Shown here: piece after piece, positions 13,455-19,284 of the stretch
How positions within the stretch are numbered: the stretch's first letter is position 1
Layout: each line of letters begins with the position of its first letter
Assembly: GCA_046728155.1 (NCBI GenBank)
Contig: JBKPDY010000169.1
Coordinates: 1-19,633, forward strand
Length of the DNA: 19,633 bases
Reading direction: 5' to 3'
Origin: CAWDLX01 sp046728155
GTDB taxonomy: Bacteria; Actinomycetota; Actinomycetes; Mycobacteriales; Micromonosporaceae
The notes under the pieces: model-generated
Database searches by the model: none
Seen by the model: the letters and a program-made list of their open reading frames with translations, nothing else
Told to the model about the DNA's origin: nothing
Translations under genes and position numbers: made by a program

Positions 13455-14534
13455 GTGAGCGTCGCATTGGTCACCGGCTCCGCCGGCCTGATCGGCTCCG
13501 AAGCCGTCCGCCACTTCGCCCGTCTCGGCCTCGATGTCGTCGGCATCGACAACGACATGCGGCAGTACTTCTTCGGCCCGGACGGCTCGACCGCGTGGAG
13601 TGTGCTCCGTCTCACCAGCGAGCTCGGCGACGCCTATGCGCACTTCGATGTCGACATCCGCGACCGCGAGGGTCTCGCCCAGGTGTTCAAGAAATATGGC
13701 CCGGAGATCGCCGTAGTGATCCACACGGCCGGGCAGCCGAGCCACGACTGGGCGGCCAAGGAGCCGTTCACCGACTTCGACGTCAACGCGGTCGGCACGC
13801 TCAATGTCCTCGAGAACACCCGCCATTGCGCACCCGAGGCGCCGTTCATCCACTGCTCGACGAACAAGGTCTACGGCGACCTCCCCAACTCCCTCCCACT
13901 GGTCGAACTGGAAACGCGGTACGAGATCGAGCCCGGGAACCCGTATGAGCAGGGCATCACCGAGGACATGTCGATCGATCACAGCCTCCATTCGATCTTC
14001 GGCGTGTCGAAGGTTGCCGCGGACGTGATGGTCCAGGAGTACGGTCGGTACTTCGATATGCGGACAGCCTGCTTCCGGGGCGGGACGTTGACCGGCCCGG
14101 CCCACTCCGCGGCCGAGCTGCACGGTTACCTCGCGTACCTGATGCGCTGCGTGATGGAAGGCCGCACCTACAACCTGTACGGGTACAAGGGGAAGATGGT
14201 CCGCGACGCGATCCACTCGCACGACGTGCTCACCGCTTTCGAGGCGTTCTTCCGCGATCCACGCTCGGCCGAGGTGTACAACCTCGGCGGCGGCAGGTTT
14301 TCCAACGCGTCGCACATCGAGGCCTTCCGGATTGCCGAGGAGATCTCCGGTCGCGAGCCGAAGATCAATTACGTCGCGCAGAACAGAGTCGGCGACCACC
14401 AATGGTGGATCAGCAGCATGGCCAAGTTCGAGTCACACTATCCACAATGGACTATGACCTACGACGTGCCGGCCATCCTGCGTGAGATCTACGAGGCGAA
14501 CGTCGACAAGTGGGTCCCGGGCCCGACCTCATGA
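13455..14534 (+). CDS. NAD-dependent nucleotide-sugar epimerase (SDR, CDP-paratose/tyvelose 2-epimerase-like)
   Basis: This 359-residue extended SDR enzyme has the Rossmann motif TGSAGLIG (7-14), Asp32 in IDND for the NAD ribose, the STNKVYGD segment (about 135-142) and a substrate region with GYKGKMVRDAIHSHDV and GDHQWWIS. The pattern resembles CDP-tyvelose (CDP-paratose 2-) epimerase relatives that invert a sugar-ring carbon through a keto intermediate. The usual YxxxK tyrosine is Phe182 (SIFGVSK, Lys186); I recall F in close relatives, so it may be family-typical, but it affects function. GTG 13455 is preferred because AAAGGG sits 10 bases upstream; a GTG at 13446 gives three more residues but lies too close. 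Its stop overlaps the glycosyltransferase ATG (ATGA), so the two act together. The actual substrate is unknown. Confidence 0.87.
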   Translation: MSVALVTGSAGLIGSEAVRHFARLGLDVVGIDNDMRQYFFGPDGSTAWSVLRLTSELGDAYAHFDVDIRDREGLAQVFKKYGPEIAVVIHTAGQPSHDWAAKEPFTDFDVNAVGTLNVLENTRHCAPEAPFIHCSTNKVYGDLPNSLPLVELETRYEIEPGNPYEQGITEDMSIDHSLHSIFGVSKVAADVMVQEYGRYFDMRTACFRGGTLTGPAHSAAELHGYLAYLMRCVMEGRTYNLYGYKGKMVRDAIHSHDVLTAFEAFFRDPRSAEVYNLGGGRFSNASHIEAFRIAEEISGREPKINYVAQNRVGDHQWWISSMAKFESHYPQWTMTYDVPAILREIYEANVDKWVPGPTS

Positions 14535-15337
14535 TCGACCTGGGCAAGCTTAACGTTCTCGGCGTCCTCGTCGACGCGGTCGACTACGACGCCGCGACAG
14601 AGAGGGTCGCCAGCGCGGGCCGGGAGCACAAGCCCCTGGCGCTGACCGCGCTGGCCGTGCACGGCGTGATGACCGGCGTGCAGGACCGCGGCCACGGCGC
14701 CCGTCTCAACGCCTTCGACCTCGTCACCCCGGACGGGCAGCCGGTCCGCTGGGCTCTCAACTCGCTGTACGGTGCCGGCCTCGTGGACCGGGTCTACGGC
14801 CCCGAACTGACCATGCGGGTGCTGCGCCGCTTCGCCGACGACGGCCTGCCGGTGTATCTGTACGGCTCGACCGACGAGACGCTGGACAAGCTGGTCACCA
14901 ACCTGCAGTCACAGCTGCCGAGTCTCAAGATCGCCGGGTGGGAGCCGTCGAAGTTCCGCGTGTCCCGGCCGGGTGAAGACGCCGAGATCGCGAAGCGCGT
15001 CCGTACCTCTGGTGCCCGGCTGTTACTGGTCGGCCTGGGCTGCCCTAGGCAGGAGATGTTCACGTTCGCGATGCGGCCGCTGCTCGACATGCCAGTGATT
15101 GCAGTCGGCGCGGCCTTCGACTACCACGCGGGCACCCTGCGCAAGCCGCCGGCGTGGGTCCAGCGACGTGGGCTCGAGTGGCTCTGGCGGCTCAGGCTCG
15201 AGCCGCGCCGCCTCTGGCGCCGGTACGTGCTGCTCAACCCGAACTACGTCGTCCGGTTAGGCGCGCAGAAGGCGCGGGTCTGGGCGGCGACGCCGGCGCC
15301 ACCGGCGAGGGAGCGCCCCGAGTCGTTCCCGGTCTGA
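14531..15337 (+). CDS. WecG/TagA/CpsF family glycosyltransferase (GT26)
   Basis: This 268-residue protein carries the family pattern: TPDGQPVRW (66-74) with the likely catalytic Asp68, YGPELTMRVL (89-98), VYLYGSTDETL, LLLVGLGCPRQEMF (164-177), AVGAAFDYHAGT (191-202) and GLEWLWRLRLEPRRLWRRY (about 214-232). Relatives move ManNAc or ManNAcA from UDP-sugars to undecaprenyl-linked GlcNAc in teichoic acid, enterobacterial common antigen or capsule synthesis, working as soluble proteins bound to the membrane through the basic C-terminal part. The ATG overlaps the epimerase stop, suggesting that the epimerase supplies or modifies its donor. No other glycan genes are in the window. The sugar and acceptor are not readable from sequence. 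Confidence 0.9.
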   Translation: MIDLGKLNVLGVLVDAVDYDAATERVASAGREHKPLALTALAVHGVMTGVQDRGHGARLNAFDLVTPDGQPVRWALNSLYGAGLVDRVYGPELTMRVLRRFADDGLPVYLYGSTDETLDKLVTNLQSQLPSLKIAGWEPSKFRVSRPGEDAEIAKRVRTSGARLLLVGLGCPRQEMFTFAMRPLLDMPVIAVGAAFDYHAGTLRKPPAWVQRRGLEWLWRLRLEPRRLWRRYVLLNPNYVVRLGAQKARVWAATPAPPARERPESFPV

Positions 15338-15414
15338 CCGCAGTTCCGCCAGGCCTACCGCGGCGGCCGGGACATCGATAACCTTTGTAGCGGACCCCAA
15401 GACGGGTGTCCCCT

Positions 15415-15440
15415 CGGGCCCGACCTGGGGAGGTCGCCCG
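15415..15440 (+). terminator. Strong hairpin after the glycosyltransferase gene
   Basis: CGGGC pairs with GCCCG, and after a CC bulge GACCT pairs with AGGTC around a GGGG loop: ten base pairs in all. It lies about 80 bases after the stop and has no U-tract, like the U-less hairpins proposed as terminators in actinobacteria. Confidence 0.4.
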
Positions 15441-15513
15441 GGTGGCCCCGGTTGGTTCAAGCCGCCGGGGTCACCGCCGGTCTCACCCGGGTAGTCGTTT
15501 CGCGCGGCCCCCG

Positions 15514-15519
15514 TAGGCT
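15514..15519 (+). promoter_or_regulatory. -10 box of a leaderless promoter for the deaminase gene
   Basis: TAGGCT fits the TANNNT -10 pattern and ends six bases before the GTG at 15526, so transcription would begin at or near the first base of the start codon. No Shine-Dalgarno precedes that codon. A good -35 is not obvious. Confidence 0.5.
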
Positions 15520-15525
15520 GTGCCC

Positions 15526-16512
15526 GTGACCGTCACGGCCGCGCCGAAGATCGAGCTCCACGTCCACCTCGAAGGCGCCATCCGCCCGCACACCCTGTTG
15601 GACATCGCGCGCCGAAACGGCGAGAAGCTACCGGCTGACACCGTCGACGGGCTGCGGTCGCTCTACGAGTTCACCGATTTCGCACACTTCATCGATGTGT
15701 GGGTGCTGACGACCAATTGTCTGCGGACCCGGGCCGACTTTCACCAGGTCGTGCTCGACTACGCCGCGGAGGCGGCCGGCTTCGGGGCGGTCCACGTCGA
15801 GGCGATCTTCTCGCCGGGCGAGCGGATGGAGCGCGGCGTCGACCCCCACGAGCTTTTCGAGGGCTACCTCGACGGCGCCGACGAGGCACTCGAGCGCTTC
15901 GGCGTTACCGTCCGGTTCACCCCCGACCTGCATCGCGGACTGAACCTGGCCACCGCCGACGAAGTGGCGCGACTCTGCGTGCGGTATGCCGACCGTGGGG
16001 TTGTGGGCGTTGGCCTTGGTGGCCTCGAGTCGCAGCGGCCGGCGACCGACTTCAGCTCAGCCTTCGAGATCGCCCGTACGGGTGGCCTTGCCATCGTCCC
16101 GCACGCTGGTGAGGCGGCGGGTACGGACTCGATCCGGGAGACGCTCGGCCTTGACCCGGATCGGATCCGTCACGGCATCCGGGCTGCCGACGACCACAGT
16201 GTCATGGCGGAGATCGTCGAGCGGGGCATCGTGCTCGACGTGTGCATCACATCGAATCTGCGCACGGGTGTCGTCGCTCGGTTGGCGGAGCATCCGTTGC
16301 TGACCCTTCGGGCAGCCGGTGTTCAGTGCACGATCAACACTGACGATCCGGCGATGTTCGGTACCGATCTCGGCATGGAGTACGACATCGCCTCCCGCTT
16401 GGGGGTGACCGCCGCCGACGCGTACGCGGCGGGACTCGCCGGGTGTGTCTGCGACGAGGTCACCCGAGCGATGCTCGCCGAAATCGGCCAGACCGTGTAC
16501 GGGTTGCCCTGA
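15526..16512 (+). CDS. Adenosine deaminase family metal-dependent amidohydrolase
   Basis: This 328-residue TIM-barrel enzyme has all expected metal and catalytic residues: His12 and His14 in ELHVHLEG, His193 and Glu196 in VPHAGE, His216 in RIRHGI, and Asp273-Asp274 in INTDDPAMFGT. The family hydrolyses the 6-amino group of adenosine or related purines. In actinomycetes, close relatives instead deaminate 6-aminodeoxyfutalosine in the futalosine route to menaquinone. Here GVGLGGLES replaces the GxDLAGxE stretch usual in adenosine deaminases, which keeps that option open, so no gene symbol is given. GTG 15526 is chosen because a -10 box lies six bases upstream (leaderless); an in-frame GTG at 15520 would overlap that promoter. 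It stands alone between other operons and converges with the DUF397 gene. Confidence 0.88.
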   Translation: MTVTAAPKIELHVHLEGAIRPHTLLDIARRNGEKLPADTVDGLRSLYEFTDFAHFIDVWVLTTNCLRTRADFHQVVLDYAAEAAGFGAVHVEAIFSPGERMERGVDPHELFEGYLDGADEALERFGVTVRFTPDLHRGLNLATADEVARLCVRYADRGVVGVGLGGLESQRPATDFSSAFEIARTGGLAIVPHAGEAAGTDSIRETLGLDPDRIRHGIRAADDHSVMAEIVERGIVLDVCITSNLRTGVVARLAEHPLLTLRAAGVQCTINTDDPAMFGTDLGMEYDIASRLGVTAADAYAAGLAGCVCDEVTRAMLAEIGQTVYGLP

Positions 16513-16532
16513 CTTCGGGTCCGCTCCGCGAA

Positions 16533-16575
16533 TTTCCGTACAGTTCGTTGGCCAGACTGCTGTTAGGTACGGAAA
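16533..16575. terminator. 9-bp perfect inverted repeat between convergent genes
   Basis: TTTCCGTAC (16533-16541) and GTACGGAAA (16567-16575) are perfect inverted copies separated by 25 bases. They lie in the 80-base gap between the stops of the deaminase and DUF397 genes, so a bidirectional terminator is the simplest reading. On the minus strand the stem is followed by TTCG; there is no long U-tract either way, so a protein-binding site is an alternative. Confidence 0.5.
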
Positions 16576-16592
16576 CGTGAGGCCTACGGACG

Positions 16593-16811
16593 CTAGAGGT
16601 CGAACTCGCCGTCCTTGGCGCCGTCGACGAATGCGTCCCACTCGCTCTGGGTGAAGACAAGGACCGGCCCACTCGGGTTCTTCGAATCACGGACCACGAC
16701 CGCCCCGTCGACAAAGGCCACTTCGACGCAGTTATCCGTGTACGGCCCTGAACGGCTGCTCTTACGCCACTCGGCTCTGCTGAGATCAGTCTTCAGACCT
16801 TTTCCCGTCAT
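16593..16811 (-). CDS. DUF397 protein
   Basis: This 72-residue protein shows the DUF397 pattern: AEWRKSSRSG, NCVEVAFVDGAVVVRDSK, GPVLVFTQSEWDAFV. DUF397 genes are abundant in Streptomyces and related genera, nearly always next to an XRE regulator with DUF5753, as here; pairs of this kind influence development and antibiotic output (the WhiJ-like systems). The ATG at 16811 overlaps the regulator stop (ATGA), with AAGGAG 11 bases upstream. An in-frame GTG at 16823 overlaps that ribosome site and is not a plausible start. It probably binds or modulates the adjacent regulator; the mechanism is not established. Confidence 0.9.
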   Translation of the reverse strand: MTGKGLKTDLSRAEWRKSSRSGPYTDNCVEVAFVDGAVVVRDSKNPSGPVLVFTQSEWDAFVDGAKDGEFDL

Positions 16812-17665
16812 GTCGTCGTGCACTCCTTCACCTTCGTGGCGATCAGCGCGGTCGATGCCGCCGGAGTCAATGCGGCGGCGACAAGGTAGTCGAAGATTAC
16901 CGAGTAGCGCTGCAATTCGTCAGGCTTCTCCTGAAAAACGCCGCCGGTCGCCATCGTGACGTACACGGTGTCCGCATCTGCCTCATGCGGGAAGCGGAGC
17001 AGCACGAATGAGCCTTCCATCCCGGGATGGGCACCGGCCTCCAGCGGGAGGATCTGCAGGGTCACGTTGGGCCATTCCGCTGCGGAGATGAGGTGTTCCA
17101 ATTGCTGGCGCATGACCTCGCTGCCGGCGACCGGTCGCTGTAGCACCGCCTCATCGAGAATGCACCAGAAGTCGACCGGGTCTTCCTGTCTGAGCAATTC
17201 CTGTCGGGCCAGCCGCAGTCGCACCCGATCCTCGACCTCCTGAAGGGACGGTTCCGGCCGGCCGGCCCGGATCAGACCGCGCGCGTAATCCGGAACCTGC
17301 AGCAAACCCGGTACGCATTGGGCCTCGTATGAACGGATTGACTGCGCCGCGGCTTCGAAACTCACGTACGCGCCGGTGAGCACCGGCCCGTAGGAATGCC
17401 ACCACCCTTTCTTGCGCGTCTCCCGGGCGATCTCGACGAGGTCTTCCAGCTCGGACTCGGCGACCCCGTACAGGGCGAGCATGTCACGCACGTCGCGCGG
17501 GCTGGCCCCGGTCTGTCCGGTCTCAAGCCGTGAGATCTTCGATGCCGAGCAGTCCAGGCGGTCGGCGACATGATCAATCGTCAGACCTGCGGCCTCGCGG
17601 TATCGGCGTAGCTCGCCGCCCAGCCTGCGACGGCGCACCGTCGGACTGCCGCGTCTGCCGGTCAC
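16808..17665 (-). CDS. XRE-family regulator with DUF5753 domain
   Basis: This 285-residue protein has an N-terminal helix-turn-helix at about 14-70 (LGGELRRYREAAGLTIDHVA, CSASKISRLETGQTGASPRD, VRDMLALYGV) and a C-terminal DUF5753 domain (about 90-275) with YVSFEAAAQSIRSYE, VPGLLQVPDYARG, DEAVLQRPV and LPLEAGAHPGMEGSFVLL. It is the WhiJ-type regulator that is typically paired with a DUF397 protein, encoded immediately downstream with an ATGA overlap. The start chosen is GTG at 17665, with AAGGAG nine bases upstream; the frame is open for 59 more codons but these are not family-like. A possible promoter on the minus strand is TTGATT and CAGACT at 17-base spacing between about 17730 and 17700, a weak match. 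Confidence 0.92.
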   Translation of the reverse strand: MTGRRGSPTVRRRRLGGELRRYREAAGLTIDHVADRLDCSASKISRLETGQTGASPRDVRDMLALYGVAESELEDLVEIARETRKKGWWHSYGPVLTGAYVSFEAAAQSIRSYEAQCVPGLLQVPDYARGLIRAGRPEPSLQEVEDRVRLRLARQELLRQEDPVDFWCILDEAVLQRPVAGSEVMRQQLEHLISAAEWPNVTLQILPLEAGAHPGMEGSFVLLRFPHEADADTVYVTMATGGVFQEKPDELQRYSVIFDYLVAAALTPAASTALIATKVKECTTT

Positions 17666-18197
17666 GTCTGTGAGCTCCTTCTGCCCGGGTGCCGGAGCGG
17701 GTTCAGTCTGCCGGTACCGGACGACGCAATCAAGCCAGATTTGTCCGTTGCCATGGGGAACTGCCCGATCACCCACGGAGATGACAACTCGGACGGCGGT
17801 CGTAACCCCGAGCGGGTTGCTCGCGGTTATGCGGTGGGGCATGCTGTGAGTACACCCCTTGTAACTGATTGTCGATCATTATGGTCCCTTCGGATGACAA
17901 AGTGCCCGTGGGGTGTCGAACGACACGTCGTGGGCCGTAGAGCGCTTCGCAGGCGCATCCCCGTCGTTCGACGTCAACGAGGACTCGGATCTCGGGTGAG
18001 CCTCGAAGCGGGAGTTGGCCGGGCCGCCGTGTCACACGTACGCGCACAGGGGCATCCGGCGGCCGGTCAACGTCCTCACCAGCACCCCGGAGGCGACCAC
18101 TCCAGCAGCACCGGCACAACGGACCGCGGGGTCCCGGGGAGACACGGAACGGAGCGTCTTCGCGGGGGCGGGCACACGGCATCGGGAAGGGGCACCC
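17666..18197. other. Region between the XRE regulator and the 74-aa protein gene
   Basis: About 530 bases without a gene I can defend. The part at about 17860-17910 is distinctly AT-richer and has promoter-like words on both strands: TTGTAA with TATGGT on plus, and a TAATGAT element on minus. The 13-base dyad TGAT-N5-ATCA is at about 17868-17880. It is a plausible divergent control region for the XRE/DUF397 pair and the downstream plus-strand gene. Two overlapping open frames on opposite strands between 18000 and 18197 share the same third-base GC bias, so composition does not favour either. Confidence 0.45.
17913..17999 (+). CDS. Possible 28-residue ORF upstream of the 74-aa protein
   Basis: A GTG-started frame encodes 28 residues, beginning MSNDTSWAVERFAGASPSF and ending DSDLG. 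The composition is protein-like and unlike the Arg/Pro-rich noise frames around it. No clear ribosome site is seen; it lies about 25 bases after a possible -10 box. It is in the same frame as the 74-aa gene at 18198, separated by this stop and about 200 bases. It could be a leader peptide, a true small protein, the stump of a longer gene, or chance. Confidence 0.25.
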   Translation: MSNDTSWAVERFAGASPSFDVNEDSDLG

Positions 18198-18422
18198 GTG
18201 TTACCTCGGTCGGGCGACGTTCTCCGTGTTACGCGCGCCGCGAGCGCGCAGTTCACCGAACCCATCATGTTCCGCGTGATCAGGGTGCACGACTGGCAGA
18301 CCGCCGACGGATGGGCCTGGCTGGACGGATACCAACTCGACTCGGCCGGCGACGCCGTCGAACGCCGATCGATCTTCGTCCAGCTCCGCGGGCTCGACGG
18401 CCGGGGAGTGGTGTACCGGTAG
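18198..18422 (+). CDS. Conserved-looking small protein of unknown function (74 aa)
   Basis: The product starts MLPRSGDVLRVTRAASAQF and continues with FRVIRVHDWQTADGWAWLDGY and RRSIFVQLRGL. This is a compact, beta-rich looking soluble protein; I recall similar sequences annotated as hypothetical in Micromonosporaceae and relatives, without known function. GTG at 18198 is chosen because AAGGGG lies five bases upstream and the family-like sequence begins there; the open frame continues upstream, but with low-complexity residues. The Trp/Asp/Tyr-rich centre could be a ligand-binding sheet, but no catalytic motif is visible. The next gene starts about 150 bases downstream. Confidence 0.7.
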   Translation: MLPRSGDVLRVTRAASAQFTEPIMFRVIRVHDWQTADGWAWLDGYQLDSAGDAVERRSIFVQLRGLDGRGVVYR

Positions 18423-18569
18423 GCGCCGGCGGCTTCCTGACCGCGGCACCCGAGGCTGGCGCCGCCGGTTTCCCGATGCCGCCGCCCCGAGGCTGGCCAT
18501 GGCCTATGCTCGGGCCACCCACCGCACTCATCCTCCGCACCGCATCGGACCCATTCCGGGAGCTGATCG

Positions 18570-19196
18570 ATGGTGCATGTCCGATGGAGCCGGTGCGGGA
18601 TGGCGACCGTCCCCTGCGTGCTGTGCGCGGTGATGATAGGTGGGGCGAGCGCGTCAGGCTCGGGTACCAGACCGCTTCCTTCAACCCGGCCGCCGGCGAA
18701 AGCACCAACGGCCACTACCGTCCGGACGACCGCACCCGCGACCGGCCCAAATACCACTGCCGCCACACCGCCGGCCAGCCGAGAAACGAGCTCGCCGACA
18801 CCGTCAAGCAGTGAGCCTGGCGCGAGGCCGACGGGCGCGGATGTGTCGGGTCCGGCTCCGGGCGGTGGGCCACCTCTCATCCGGCCCTCCACCACAGGCG
18901 TGCCGTCCGGATCGGTACAGCCGACGCGCGCGTGGTTCCCGCCGCCGGTTGAGCTGACGCCGCCATTGCCAGACGGAGCCGACCTGGTCCAGGGTGCCGG
19001 CCGGGTGCCCGATCGAGGGAGCCTGCCGCGGCCGCACGGGCCGCCCGGCGTGGCGGGAACGAACCAACCCCCACGGGGGTGGGCGCTCCTCAGCACAGCC
19101 GGCCTGGGCCCCCAGTTGATCGTCGCCGGAACGGCCGGATTGATCATCTCAGTCTGTGGGCTGGCCATCCTCGCCCTGCGGCGCCGCCACTGGTGA
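18570..19196 (+). CDS. Thr/Pro-rich secreted protein with C-terminal membrane anchor
   Basis: This 208-residue protein has a probable signal peptide (residues 1-30, basic start, hydrophobic MATVPCVLCAVMIGG, cleavage near ASA-SG). A long Thr/Pro/Ser/Ala/Gly-rich, probably unfolded and possibly glycosylated stalk follows (about 30-170). One membrane helix at about 182-203 ends in RRRHW. The layout of short motif, hydrophobic helix and basic tail resembles a sortase sorting signal; the nearest motif is LSTAG at 174-178, a poor match to LPXTG or LAXTG. The ATG at 18570 has GGGAG eight bases upstream; an internal ATG at 18600 is an alternative. No function is known; it may be a wall-spanning stalk protein. 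Confidence 0.65.
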   Translation: MVHVRWSRCGMATVPCVLCAVMIGGASASGSGTRPLPSTRPPAKAPTATTVRTTAPATGPNTTAATPPASRETSSPTPSSSEPGARPTGADVSGPAPGGGPPLIRPSTTGVPSGSVQPTRAWFPPPVELTPPLPDGADLVQGAGRVPDRGSLPRPHGPPGVAGTNQPPRGWALLSTAGLGPQLIVAGTAGLIISVCGLAILALRRRHW

Positions 19197-19221
19197 GCGA
19201 CCCTCCGACTCGCCTCCGCAA

Positions 19222-19254
19222 GCGCCGCCGCAACGCTTTAGGCGCAACGGTTTT
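19222..19254 (+). terminator. Weak candidate terminator after the stalk protein gene
   Basis: GCGCC (19222-19226) and GGCGC (19241-19245) form a 5-bp stem with a 15-base loop, followed by AACGG and TTTT. It lies about 25 bases after the stop, in the gap between convergent genes. Confidence 0.3.
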
Positions 19255-19256
19255 AC

Positions 19257-19278
19257 CTGAGCCGAATTATCTGAGCCG
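19257..19278 (+). repeat. Short direct repeat CTGAGCCG
   Basis: Two copies of CTGAGCCG (19257-19264 and 19271-19278) are separated by AATTAT in the gap between the convergent stalk protein and PASTA genes. The role is unknown; it may be chance. Confidence 0.4.
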
Positions 19279-19284
19279 GACCCG

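Noticed and set aside
12249..14402. Very long open frame on the minus strand (over 700 codons) across the DUF2637 and epimerase genes
   Set aside because: It is antisense to two well-supported genes, is rich in Arg, Gly and His without domains, and arises from the high-GC codon bias of the plus-strand genes.
17862..17877. GTACACCCCTTGTAAC read as a palindromic operator
   Set aside because: Only a four-base TACA/TGTA dyad survives a position-by-position check, so it is not a convincing palindrome.
17741..18814. 357-codon plus-strand open frame
   Set aside because: It overlaps the better supported 18198 and 18570 genes in another frame, has Arg/Pro/His-rich low-complexity sequence and no good start site.
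18032..19168. 378-codon minus-strand open frame, including a short tail ending RRMPLCAYV
   Set aside because: It is mostly antisense to the 18198 and 18570 genes. The tail looked protein-like for about 45 residues, but has no ribosome site, and its third-base bias is shared by the opposite strand.
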